NCBI RefSeq assembly: GCF_004801405.1
Contig: NZ_SSOB01000024.1
Coordinates: forward strand, 1-64,000
Reading direction: 5' to 3'
Source of the DNA: Cohnella fermenti
Lineage (GTDB): Bacteria > Bacillota > Bacilli > Paenibacillales > Paenibacillaceae
Length of the DNA: 64,000 bases
The translations under genes and the position numbers were made by a program. Every line of letters begins with the position of its first letter. Position 1 is the first letter of the stretch. The notes beneath the pieces were generated by a model. The model worked only from the letters and a program-made list of their open reading frames with translations, did not search any database and was not told the origin of the DNA. Positions 54,270-62,586 of this stretch are shown piece after piece.

Positions 54270-55822
54270 TTAAACCTTCCTTCGAAGAACGTTTCGAGTA
54301 TTTTTTCCATTTCGGCGATGTAATCTTTTTTATCCTCGCTGCCCCACACTTCCATATCGCTCAGATTGGCGGAATACGCCTTGAGGAAAATATTTTTGGT
54401 GCAGAGCGGGACAAACAATCCTCTCGATTCGCGGTCAAGGATAATTTGGCGTTTGGTCGTGAACGTCTCGCAAGCGTACGCTCTGCTCCGATTGGTGCTC
54501 CGCTCCAACAAGGTCAAGTTCCACAGCGAATCGTCCGCATCATCCGTTTCGTCCGCAGTGGCATGAATATGCTCGATATCCCATTTCAGCCTCTCTCCCG
54601 TTTCGCCTTTGTACACATCGAAGGGGAAGCGATACTGTTTTTCGCTTTTGCATACAAGAGTGGCCAGGTTAAACAGAAGCAGCAATTGTTTGATTTTCGT
54701 GTTGTCGTTGCCATACACGATAGCGGACAAGTCGTACCTTCCGTTTCTCGCTTTTACTTTTGTTTTCTCTTTTGCTTTCGCTAACAAGTCTTGCAGCACA
54801 GCGCTTTTGCGTTTGCCGCGAGTGAGCGCAACGATGTCTTTAACCGTCACCCCGGAAGCAATCAAATACCCGATGATGTGGTATTTGTTCAGGTCGGAAT
54901 ACCATTCGCGGAATTCGGCATATAGCTGCTTGACCGAGTTCCATAACGTGTCCACATACTGCTCTTTATTCGGGGCAGCGTCAATCGCATGGTTGATAAC
55001 ATCGAATGGGAAGTAGTCTCCCTCTTGCGATAGCGGCGTTGCCAAAGCCAGGTTCTGCTCGTTCGCCAACAATTCAAACAGCATATCGATCCGGGTGCCG
55101 CTTTGTTCCTCCTCGTTGAGGAAATACCAGAAGGAGTCATCGCGCAGCCCTTGCTCAATCCGGTCCCAGGCAAGGGAAATTTCAATCTGGCGCTTATGGG
55201 AGTCGGTGTGGAAATTTTCCTTGTTCAACAGAAGCGCCTTTATCAGCTCTGCGTTGGTCAACGGAATTTTGCCTAAATTCACTTTGGTAAACACGGCAAT
55301 CGGGTCGCTCTCGGGAGGGATCTCATACCAAATAAAAAATACGCTTTTTCTTATTTTGGTGTTTAATTCCTGAATGGCCACCGATCGGTCATGCTGATTG
55401 GAGAACCATGCGTTGATGGTCTCGTAGGCCGAAGCGATGTGATGATAGTCGATATTTTTGTCCTTGTTCAGATCCTCGTCGTCGGAGAGCGACTTGAGGA
55501 ACGCGGCGCTGTCTTCCCGCGTTTCGTATTCCAAGTCGAACGGGGGGATGGCGGAACGTATTTCCTGAGCCGCGATTTTCATGAAAATATAGATTGTGGT
55601 AAGACGCTGCTGCCCATCCACAACTTCATAAGAACCGTCGTCGCGGCGTTTGACAATGAGCGGCTGGATGCAGTATTTTTTGTCCCCCTCCGCCACAAAT
55701 TCATGGACGTCATCCAGAAATTTTTTAACCTCGCGTTCCGTCCAGCGGTACCCTCGTTGATAGGATGGCACGAAGAAGCGATACTCCTTCAACTTGCCGA
55801 TCGTCTTGGTCAGTATGGACAT
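54266..55822 (-). CDS. DUF262-DUF1524 (HNH) protein, GmrSD-like nuclease
   Basis: A 518-residue protein. An N-terminal DUF262 domain (about 10-230) has FFVPSYQRGYRWTEREV and YEVVDGQQRLTTIYIF, the nucleotide-hydrolase motifs. A C-terminal DUF1524-type HNH nuclease (about 400-480) has WDIEHIHATADETDDADDS followed by WNLTLLERSTNRS, the His and Asn positions of the H-N-H fold. This architecture is that of type IV, modification-dependent restriction enzymes such as GmrSD. It is the first gene of a two-gene unit with a second DUF262 protein. ATG 55822 follows GGAGAAG on its strand. Having two DUF262 proteins is less usual than a single fused GmrSD. Confidence 0.82.
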   Translation of the reverse strand: MSILTKTIGKLKEYRFFVPSYQRGYRWTEREVKKFLDDVHEFVAEGDKKYCIQPLIVKRRDDGSYEVVDGQQRLTTIYIFMKIAAQEIRSAIPPFDLEYETREDSAAFLKSLSDDEDLNKDKNIDYHHIASAYETINAWFSNQHDRSVAIQELNTKIRKSVFFIWYEIPPESDPIAVFTKVNLGKIPLTNAELIKALLLNKENFHTDSHKRQIEISLAWDRIEQGLRDDSFWYFLNEEEQSGTRIDMLFELLANEQNLALATPLSQEGDYFPFDVINHAIDAAPNKEQYVDTLWNSVKQLYAEFREWYSDLNKYHIIGYLIASGVTVKDIVALTRGKRKSAVLQDLLAKAKEKTKVKARNGRYDLSAIVYGNDNTKIKQLLLLFNLATLVCKSEKQYRFPFDVYKGETGERLKWDIEHIHATADETDDADDSLWNLTLLERSTNRSRAYACETFTTKRQIILDRESRGLFVPLCTKNIFLKAYSANLSDMEVWGSEDKKDYIAEMEKILETFFEGRFK

Positions 55823-55950
55823 CCAATCTTCTCCTAACGTGCGGAATCATTGTGCCGACAGCTTATTTGCCAATCTATTATACTCTTTTTTCCAGGATGA
55901 GAGAATCGGGCGGGCAAGGTTCCGGCATCGGAGGGATCGGATCGCAAAGT

Positions 55951-55977
55951 AAAAAAAGCCACTCTTTTTCGAGCAGC
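55951..55977 (-). terminator. Intrinsic terminator of the toxin-antitoxin operon
   Basis: Read on the minus strand, GCTGCTC and GAGTGGC pair around a GAAAAA-type loop and are followed by TTTTTTT. It lies 15 bases after the toxin stop codon. Confidence 0.8.
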
Positions 55978-55991
55978 TTTGCATGCGAATA

Positions 55992-56336
55992 TTATTCAAA
56001 CGAGTCAAATAGCTCACGAAGATAGTCCCTGCGCCCATGCAAAATCCGATGGATAATCACAGTGCCTTGGATTACTCGATAAAATACAAGATATGGCTTC
56101 ACTACAATAAAGCGATATCCTCTTTGTACAAGCTGATATTCATCCTCTGACAAAACAGAACCCATCTGGGGGAAGTTGGCCAGATTTGAAATTTGTTGAT
56201 CCAGCTTTTGTAACAGGGTATCCGCCGCATAAACATCATCCTTCGCTATATACGAAAAGATTTCATCCATATCATCCATTGCAACCGGAGAATATGCGGC
56301 TGGAGAATATTTGACCTTATTCTTTGGCGGCATCAA
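55992..56336 (-). CDS. RelE/ParE-family toxin
   Basis: A 114-residue toxin of the RelE/ParE superfamily. The fold pattern is clear: VKYSPAAYSPVAMDDMDEIFSYIA at the start, LDQQISNLANFPQMGSV in the middle and RFIVVKPYLVFYRV, IIHRILHGRRDY at the end. RelE-like members cleave mRNA at the ribosome and ParE-like members target gyrase; the sequence does not decide between them. The ATG overlaps the last 20 bases of the antitoxin gene. The operon is complete and has its own terminator. Confidence 0.88.
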   Translation of the reverse strand: MMPPKNKVKYSPAAYSPVAMDDMDEIFSYIAKDDVYAADTLLQKLDQQISNLANFPQMGSVLSEDEYQLVQRGYRFIVVKPYLVFYRVIQGTVIIHRILHGRRDYLRELFDSFE

Positions 56337-56589
56337 TTTTCCTCCGCATTCTTGCCATTACTTGGTCATGATCAAGCAATGGTTCGCCTTCGGCTATCTG
56401 TTTCTCTGCAACCAGGAGTTTAGATTGGAGTTTGATGCGAGCTTCCATTCTTCGATAGGCCTCATGACTCATAACGACTAAATCGGCTTCTCCGTTACGC
56501 GTCAAAATCACGGGCTCATCAATATCGTGACAATATTTGGAGAATCCATTATAATCCTGCCTTATTGTAGTGGAGGGCTTGATATTCAT
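56317..56589 (-). CDS. Phd/YefM-family antitoxin
   Basis: A 90-residue antitoxin. The N-terminal half binds the operator and carries the family pattern MNIKPSTTIRQDYNGFSKYC, then DEPVILTRNGEADLVVMSHEAY; the C-terminal half is the disordered and helical toxin-binding part. ATG 56589 lies after AAGGAGG on its strand; a much longer upstream frame is antisense of the threonine-synthase-like gene and is not real. The antitoxin precedes and overlaps the toxin, the usual order for autoregulated pairs. Confidence 0.9.
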   Translation of the reverse strand: MNIKPSTTIRQDYNGFSKYCHDIDEPVILTRNGEADLVVMSHEAYRRMEARIKLQSKLLVAEKQIAEGEPLLDHDQVMARMRRKIDAAKE

Positions 56590-56738
56590 TCGGTACAACC
56601 TCCTTCCAAGGATAACTTTATTCTGACGATATTGTATCATTAAACTAACCGCAATTGCTACTTTCCGTTGTTTCGTTTTCCCAAAGCATGGCGAAGGGGC
56701 GGCAGCAGTTGAGGGACTGCCAACCCGCGCCATTCGCC

Positions 56739-57935
56739 TCAATCCAAGCCCAGTCCGGCCCATTCCGCATAGTTTCGAACAACCGCCACGGGTTCCGTTT
56801 CCCCCGCTGTATATTTCATCGCGTGACAGGTGTTGAACAACACAACCTTCTCCCGCTTGCGAATCCAGCCGTCCGCCGTCAATCGAATCATCGCCGCCCA
56901 CGTGGCGGCCCCTTCGGGGGACGACGAGATTCCTTGCGCCCCCATCGCCTTGCGAGCTTGGCCGATCTCGTCCCCGGTGACCGCGATGGCAGTCCCTCCC
57001 GAGGCGCGCAGGACGGATACGACCAGCTCGAGGTCGGGAGGATTCGGCACTCGCATTCCGGTCGGGGCGGAATCTCCCTTCGCCGTATGCGGCCGGCCGC
57101 TCATCGCATCGACGATCGGCTGACAGCCCGCTTCCTGCACACTGACGAAGCGCGGCAGCCGCTCTCCGACCCATCCCAGCTCCCGAAGCTGAGCGAACGC
57201 GCGCCACATGCCGATCACTCCCGAACCGCCGCCGGTCGGATAGACAATAACATCGGGCAACTGCCAGCTGAGCTGTTCGGCCAGCTCGAGTCCCATCGTT
57301 TTCTTCCCCTCCGCCCGGCCCGGCTCTTGCAATGTGCCCACATGATGCCAGAGTTGCTCCGCTTCTCCTTCGCCGACGATGCGGCCGGCGTCGTGAATAA
57401 GCCCGTCCACGTAGACCGTTCGGGCGCCGTACAGCAGACACTCCTCCACAATCGGCCGGGGGCAATCCCGCGGCACGAAGACGAACGCCTCCATCCCGGC
57501 GCGAGCGGCATAGGCGGCCAGAGCGGAAGCGGCGTTGCCGTTCGAGTTCACCGCGACTCGGCGTATCCCGTGCTCCTGGGCCACCGAGACAGCGGCGGAG
57601 AAGCCTCGCGCCTTGAAGCTTCCGGTCGGATTCTGCTCATCCCGCTTTATCCACAACCCCCCGAGCGATAAGGACTTCGCCGCCGCTTCCAGCCGGACAA
57701 GCGGGGTCCAGCCTTCCCCGAGGGAGACGATATGCTTGTCGTGCCGCACCGGAAGAAGCTCCCGGTACCTCCACATGCTCGCCGCTCTTCCTCGAAGACG
57801 GTCTTGGGTCAGCCTGCGCCGAACCCGTTCCATATCGTATTCCACGGCCAACGTGCCGCCGCAGACGCATCGGATGTCCCGGATACGGAAGGGCAAGCTT
57901 GTGCCGCAACGCGTGCAGGTAAGCTGGAAGATCAC
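56739..57935 (-). CDS. Threonine-synthase-like PLP enzyme
   Basis: A fold-type II PLP enzyme of 398 residues. An N-terminal four-Cys zinc ribbon (CTRCG, then CVCGG) precedes the catalytic part. The PLP lysine is in NPTGSFKARG near 108, the phosphate loop is SNGNAAS, and PTGGGSG binds the cofactor phosphate. This pattern is that of threonine synthase (O-phosphohomoserine to threonine), but paralogues with other amino-acid roles exist and no thr operon adjoins. It is divergent from panD. Confidence 0.8.
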   Translation of the reverse strand: MIFQLTCTRCGTSLPFRIRDIRCVCGGTLAVEYDMERVRRRLTQDRLRGRAASMWRYRELLPVRHDKHIVSLGEGWTPLVRLEAAAKSLSLGGLWIKRDEQNPTGSFKARGFSAAVSVAQEHGIRRVAVNSNGNAASALAAYAARAGMEAFVFVPRDCPRPIVEECLLYGARTVYVDGLIHDAGRIVGEGEAEQLWHHVGTLQEPGRAEGKKTMGLELAEQLSWQLPDVIVYPTGGGSGVIGMWRAFAQLRELGWVGERLPRFVSVQEAGCQPIVDAMSGRPHTAKGDSAPTGMRVPNPPDLELVVSVLRASGGTAIAVTGDEIGQARKAMGAQGISSSPEGAATWAAMIRLTADGWIRKREKVVLFNTCHAMKYTAGETEPVAVVRNYAEWAGLGLD

Positions 57936-58108
57936 GTTCCCTGTCTCCTTTCGCTGCTGCCGATCGCTATATTGTATGTGGCAAGCCGGCGGCGGCGAGG
58001 GCGCTTCGTTCCCGTCGATCCACCCGCATCCTACCCAGACGGACCGGGTGAACGCTGCATAGATTAACCATTAGAGAATCGACTTCTTAGGAGCGGAGGA
58101 AGGTGCGG

Positions 58109-58531
58109 TTGAAGAGATTGTTCTGCAAGAGCAAGATCCACCGGGCTGTCGTGACGGAGGCGGAGCTGGACTACGTCGGCAGCATTACGATTGATGCGCT
58201 GCTCATGAAGCAGGCCGGCATCCTGCCTTACGAGATCGTGCAGGTGACGAGCTTGCGCAATGCAACGAGGTGGAAGACCTATGCGCTGCCGGGGCCGGAA
58301 GGGGCGGGGGGAATCTGCCTGAACGGGCCGCCCGCCCATCTGTTCGCGCCGGGCGATCTCGTTATCATTCTCAGCATGGCAGAGGCGGACGAGAGCGAGG
58401 TCCAATCTCTTATTCCCCGCGTCGTGTTCGTGGATCGCGACAACCGGATAACCGGAGTCGAGGATCATCCGTTGTTCAACGAGGATGGCGAGGTGAACTG
58501 GATTGCGCTACAGCCGAAGCAAGCTAGGTAA
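58109..58531 (+). CDS. panD: Aspartate 1-decarboxylase
   Basis: It makes beta-alanine from aspartate for pantothenate and CoA synthesis, through a self-generated pyruvoyl group. The cleavage site is the Gly-Ser of YVGSITIDALLM, preceded by KSKIHRAVVTEAELD as in all PanD proteins. The TTG at 58109 is 8 bases from GGAGGA and is preferred; the GTG at 58103 is only 2 bases from it. The protein (140 residues) is slightly longer than usual (about 127). panB and panC are absent here, so it stands apart from the usual pan operon. Its end overlaps the next gene by 29 bases. Confidence 0.92.
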   Translation: MKRLFCKSKIHRAVVTEAELDYVGSITIDALLMKQAGILPYEIVQVTSLRNATRWKTYALPGPEGAGGICLNGPPAHLFAPGDLVIILSMAEADESEVQSLIPRVVFVDRDNRITGVEDHPLFNEDGEVNWIALQPKQAR

Positions 58532-59228
58532 ACATCGAGTGATGCTCACATCGCCGAGTCTGCTCCCCGCCCTTCCGGAGACGTATGGGATGAGCCGCAG
58601 CCATTTTCTCGCTTTGCTTGATCGATATGGACAGGTTGTCGTGAAGCCGAGCGGCGGATGGGGCGGCGACGGCGTTCTGTTCATCTCCAGGCAGCGCGGC
58701 GGCTCCTATGAGATTGTTGATGGGCGGAAGAAGCAGCAGGTGCTTGGAGCGGAGGAAGCCTACCTGCAGGTGGCCGGCAAGACCAAAGCGAAACCGCATG
58801 TCGTACAGCGGAAAATCGATTTGGCTGCAGTAGGAGGAAGGCCGTTCGATGTTCGTGTGGTGGTGCAGCGGAAGCAATCGTCCGATTGGGCCGTAACGGG
58901 CATCTTGGCGAAGATTGCCGGCCCGGGCTATCGAATCACGAATGTCGAGCGAAGCCGGGGCCGGGTCGTACCGCTGTCTGCGGCCATTCTGCAATCCAAC
59001 ATCCAAGGCAAGTCCGCGGGGCGGATTCAGGCGGAAGTAACCCGAATGGGGCTGCAATCGGCCGAGCTGTTCCGCCAGCATTACGGCGTGCGCAAGGTCG
59101 GGCTCGATATCGGCATCGACGTGAGCGGCAAACCGTGGATCATCGAAGCCAACTTCAAGCCGGCGGACTCGTTGTTCCGGAAGCTGAAGGACAAATCCAT
59201 GTATCGGAAGATCGTGTCGTTGGATTAG
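58503..59228 (+). CDS. YheC/YheD-family ATP-grasp protein, endospore-associated
   Basis: A 241-residue ATP-grasp protein of the YheC/YheD group, known in Bacillus as coat-associated and of unclear substrate. Features: VVVKPSGGWGGDGVLFISRQ (nucleotide loop), PHVVQRKIDLA, RPFDVRVVVQ and KVGLDIGIDVSGKPWIIEAN (metal-binding Asp/Glu-Asn). It starts at TTG 58503 within panD and reads SKLGKHRVMLTSPSLLP, the usual opening of the family. It is shorter than two-domain YheC/D proteins (about 360-450), carrying only the ATP-grasp half. It is followed by the second copy of the interspersed repeat. Confidence 0.82.
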   Translation: MRYSRSKLGKHRVMLTSPSLLPALPETYGMSRSHFLALLDRYGQVVVKPSGGWGGDGVLFISRQRGGSYEIVDGRKKQQVLGAEEAYLQVAGKTKAKPHVVQRKIDLAAVGGRPFDVRVVVQRKQSSDWAVTGILAKIAGPGYRITNVERSRGRVVPLSAAILQSNIQGKSAGRIQAEVTRMGLQSAELFRQHYGVRKVGLDIGIDVSGKPWIIEANFKPADSLFRKLKDKSMYRKIVSLD

Positions 59229-59600
59229 TGTCGAGGCGATTTTATGCGAAAATTCACATTCGTGCGGCACGATAAAGGGCGGTTTGGGCGATTCTATGTG
59301 AAAAATAGCATATATGGAGAATTTTGCGGCTCGAATTGTCGGATATATGCTAAAAATCATATAAAACTCCTCGATCGCCTGGAATCCACGATGACGAATG
59401 CGAAAAATCATATAAAATCGCAACATCGTCGGATCGGGAGGGGAGGGGGACTCCGAAGCGAAGCCGTTCCCCGCCCGCCCGGCCCCGATTCCCCATTCTT
59501 CTAAAAAACACAAATCAAACCTAAACAATCCCTTGTTGTTCGATAGAGGCATTGACTTTAAGATGGTAGTAAGAGCTGTACAAAGGGGAATTGAGGCAGC
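59229..59600. other. Intergenic interval with interspersed repeat
   Basis: No gene is seen in these 372 bases. The left part holds copy 2 of the interspersed repeat. TTGACT at 59552-59557 could be a -35 box for the lipoprotein gene, but the candidate -10 17 bases later (GCTGTA) is weak. Confidence 0.5.
59242..59434. repeat. Interspersed repeat, copy 2
   Basis: This 193-base stretch aligns with 28035-28226, with the same order of motifs: TTTATGYGAAAWTTCACATTCG at the left, GCGATTCTATGTGAAAAATA, TATGCTAAAAATCAYATAAAAC and AATGYGAAAAAYC-CATAAAATCGCAA at the right. Differences are mostly substitutions. It is in the same orientation as copy 1 and also lies between genes. Confidence 0.8.
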
Positions 59601-61205
59601 ATGAAATCGCGAGTGAAGCCGATTGTACACATCATGACAGGGCTGCTGCTGTGCCTCCCGACTGCGGGCTGCTTCCATTCCGCGGCGGATTCGGAACGGA
59701 CGGGGACGAGCCCTCCGGCCGCCGAGGGGACCGACGAACTGTCCGGCGGCCAGCGCTCGGCAGGCGCCAACCCTGCGGAGACGGAAGCCGCTGCGCCTGC
59801 GGAGCCTCTGTCCGGCGGTCAGCCCGTCACCTTGAAGGTCGACCTGTGGCTGTTCACGCCGACGACCGATGCCGCCAGGACCAAGACGAACCCCGAGAAG
59901 CGGGTGGCCGGGCAGGTGATCGCCGACAAGTTCATGAAGCTGTACCCGAACGTAACGATCGAATGGGTGCGCGGCATGAACAAGAAGGACCAGGCGGAGC
60001 TCGCGAGCTACTACACGACTCACTTCTCCGCCGGCGATGCGCCGGATATCGGGATGAGCTGGAATCAGTTCACCGAGGAGAACTGGTACTTGCCGTTGGA
60101 CCGGTATCTCGATGAGCCCAATCCGTTCGTGGAGGGCAATCGGAAGTGGATCGAGCAATTCCCGGCTTATTTGTGGGAGAACAATCTGGTGAATTCGGCG
60201 ATCGACGGAACTTCGACAGGAATTCCGATCAGCCTGTATTCCGGCCCTGCGACCGCTATCTTCTATAATAAAGCCATCTTCGAGAAGGAAGGCATTCCGA
60301 TACCGGATTCCTATCTCGAGTTCATCGAGACGGCGGAGGCGCTCAACGCGAAGGGCTATATCGGCCTTCATCCGTGGACGGCGCAGAATCAAATCTACAA
60401 TTGGGCGTACATCTTTAATCTGGGACCTTATTACTTCGAGAAGAACGTAGCCGGCGGGCTGAAGCAGGATGCCAACGGCCATATCGACAACGAAGAGCTG
60501 ATGCGCGCCATCAAGGAAGGAATGCTGTCGCCCGTCCGGCATGCGTATGCGAGAGAGCTGTACGCCAACTTCAAGAAGCTGTTCGAGGTGTCGCCGCCGA
60601 ACTGGGAATATACCGACTTCTCCAAGCCGTGGGCGGAAGGACAGGTGGCGATGTTCGAGGACGGCACCTGGCTGCTGAATACGGAAGAGGGCAACAAGGA
60701 GCGCGGCTTCGAGTTCGGCATGTTCCCTCCCGTCCCGCTGTCCGTGGAAGAATCGCCTTACGTGTCGGAGCCCAAGTACACGGAGGGAGGCCCCTACCAG
60801 CCCGAACCGTCCGTGACGCTTAACATCCTGCGGTCGTCCGTCGAACGCCACGGCACGGAGGAGGCTGCCGTCCGCTTCCTGCAATTCCTCACCGCGCCGG
60901 ACAACATCTCGCTGCTGATTCAGGAGGATGGGACCTCGATCGGCGCCGTCGAAGGCGTTCCGGTCCCCGATCTGCTGCAAGATTGGATCTCCCGTCCGTT
61001 CCCGATTACGCCGAAGTTCACTTGGCCGACCGGTCTGGATGCGGAGAGCTTCGATCAATGGAACCAATACACGTCGGCTTGGGTCAATGGGAAGCTGAAC
61101 GACGACACGTACTTCGCCGCAATCGACGAGATCCAGAGCAAGGCCGCGGATCGGATCATCCAGTTGAACGACATCGACACGAGCGGTTGGCGGCCGCTCC
61201 TATGA
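59601..61205 (+). CDS. Extracellular solute-binding lipoprotein
   Basis: A 534-residue solute-binding lipoprotein. Signal and lipobox LCLPTAGC, then a low-complexity linker (with SGGQ repeats) and the mature domain from VTLKVDLWLFTPT. Family pattern: TIEWVRGMNKKDQAEL, IFYNKAIFEKEGIPIPDSY, WAEGQVAMFEDGTWLL. No permease genes adjoin it; instead a regulator and a sensor kinase follow, so it may act as an extracellular ligand sensor rather than, or as well as, a transporter subunit. ATG follows an AGGGGAATTGAGG-type site. Confidence 0.88.
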   Translation: MKSRVKPIVHIMTGLLLCLPTAGCFHSAADSERTGTSPPAAEGTDELSGGQRSAGANPAETEAAAPAEPLSGGQPVTLKVDLWLFTPTTDAARTKTNPEKRVAGQVIADKFMKLYPNVTIEWVRGMNKKDQAELASYYTTHFSAGDAPDIGMSWNQFTEENWYLPLDRYLDEPNPFVEGNRKWIEQFPAYLWENNLVNSAIDGTSTGIPISLYSGPATAIFYNKAIFEKEGIPIPDSYLEFIETAEALNAKGYIGLHPWTAQNQIYNWAYIFNLGPYYFEKNVAGGLKQDANGHIDNEELMRAIKEGMLSPVRHAYARELYANFKKLFEVSPPNWEYTDFSKPWAEGQVAMFEDGTWLLNTEEGNKERGFEFGMFPPVPLSVEESPYVSEPKYTEGGPYQPEPSVTLNILRSSVERHGTEEAAVRFLQFLTAPDNISLLIQEDGTSIGAVEGVPVPDLLQDWISRPFPITPKFTWPTGLDAESFDQWNQYTSAWVNGKLNDDTYFAAIDEIQSKAADRIIQLNDIDTSGWRPLL

Positions 61206-61221
61206 TCGGAGGACATCCTGC

Positions 61222-62586
61222 ATGAAGAAGCACAAGCTGGTCATTGTCGACGATGAGGCGAATATCAGAGAAGGGCTTGCCGGGTTCGAGTGGGACACGC
61301 TCGGGATAGAATTGGCGGGCACTTGCGAGAACGGCTTGGAGGTGCTGCGAAGCTTCGAGGAAGAGCCGGCGGATCTTCTGCTCGCGGACATACGGATGCC
61401 GTGGATGGACGGGCTGGAGCTGGCCGAGAAGATCAAGAGCCGTTATCCGTCGACGAGAATCGTTATTCTGACCGGATACAGCGACTTCGAGCTGGTGCGG
61501 TCCTCGCTTCGCTGCGGCGTATCGGATTATCTGCTCAAGCCCTCTGCGAAGGAGGACTTGATCAAGGCGTTCTCCCCGCTGGTGTCCATGCTGAATGAGG
61601 AGCGCCGCGAGGCGGACAACGAGCGAATCGTTCAGCGCAAGCTGCAGCAAGCCTCGGCATTGATGCGAATTCAGTTCCTGCACAAGCTGCTGTGCATGCC
61701 TCTCTCTCAAGAGGAGATAGAGGCCGGCTGCGGGCAGGCTTATCTCGCTCCGAATGCAAGCGCTTACACTGTGGCGGTGATCGGACTCGACGGCAGACGG
61801 AGACAGGATTATTCCATTAAAGACTGGGAGCTCATTCTGTTTGCGTTGGAGAACGCGTTGTCCGAGCTCCGGCAAAGCGAGGGGCTGGACAGCTATCTCG
61901 TCGAGTCGGAGACGGGCTGCTGCTATCTTGTCGGGATGAGCGAAGCGGGGGAGTTGGCGAAGCGGGCCTCGTCGGTCAGAGAGAATCTGTATCGGTTCGG
62001 CGGCTTGTTCCGAACAACGATGTCGATCGCTCTGGGCGAACCGGCAGCGCGCTTGGCAGACATCTCGCTGTCCAGGGAGCAGGCGGATCTGGCGCTTCGC
62101 CGTGCGGACGGGGAGGAGAGCCTTGTCTTCTATGAGCAGGAGGGAGGCGATAACGCCGAAGCGGACGAGCCGGCGGAGGCTTCGGAAGCCAAGGCGAATG
62201 ATGCCGAGTCGCCCGGCGATTGGGAGACGGGCAGAAGAATCGTCGCGAGCGCCAAACGATATGTGCAGGAGCACTTCCGGGAGCCGATCTCGCTGAAGCA
62301 GATCGCCCGCCACCTGCATGTCAACAACGCTTACTTGAGCTTCCTGTTTAAGGAGGTGACCGGAGAAAATTATTTGCAGTATTTGACGGCGTGCCGCATG
62401 GCCGAGGCGGAGCTGCTGCTGCGGGACCCGGCCTTCAAGATTTATGAGGTTGCCGAACGGGTCGGCTATCACAACGCCCAGCACTTCTCCATCGTATTCA
62501 AGAAGTACCGTCAGCTTACGCCGCTGGAATATCGCAACAAATATACGATGGCGAACTTCATCGAGGAAGAGGCGAGCCGCACGTGA
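61222..62586 (+). CDS. YesN-type response regulator, AraC output
   Basis: A 454-residue regulator with an N-terminal receiver (IVDDEANIREGL; phospho-Asp in LLLADIRMPWMDG near 55; VILTGYSDFELV) and a C-terminal AraC domain (about 345-445: ISLKQIARHLHVNNAYLSFLF, IYEVAERVGYHNAQHFSIVF). The middle part includes a low-complexity acidic run (AEADEPAEASEAKANDAE). It begins 17 bases after the binding-protein gene with GGAGG nearby, and its stop overlaps the kinase start. Confidence 0.92.
   Translation: MKKHKLVIVDDEANIREGLAGFEWDTLGIELAGTCENGLEVLRSFEEEPADLLLADIRMPWMDGLELAEKIKSRYPSTRIVILTGYSDFELVRSSLRCGVSDYLLKPSAKEDLIKAFSPLVSMLNEERREADNERIVQRKLQQASALMRIQFLHKLLCMPLSQEEIEAGCGQAYLAPNASAYTVAVIGLDGRRRQDYSIKDWELILFALENALSELRQSEGLDSYLVESETGCCYLVGMSEAGELAKRASSVRENLYRFGGLFRTTMSIALGEPAARLADISLSREQADLALRRADGEESLVFYEQEGGDNAEADEPAEASEAKANDAESPGDWETGRRIVASAKRYVQEHFREPISLKQIARHLHVNNAYLSFLFKEVTGENYLQYLTACRMAEAELLLRDPAFKIYEVAERVGYHNAQHFSIVFKKYRQLTPLEYRNKYTMANFIEEEASRT

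Noticed and set aside
56590..57465. N-terminal extension of the antitoxin into the threonine-synthase-like gene
   Set aside because: It is antisense of a conserved enzyme. A strong AAGGAGG lies directly before the internal ATG at 56589.
59244..59504. Small plus-strand frame inside the interspersed repeat (IYAKNHIK twice)
   Set aside because: The frame is not kept in the other copy and reflects the repeated motif, not a protein.
58524..61067. 847-residue minus-strand frame opposite YheC/D and the lipoprotein
   Set aside because: Crosses two real genes and an intergenic repeat; no support.
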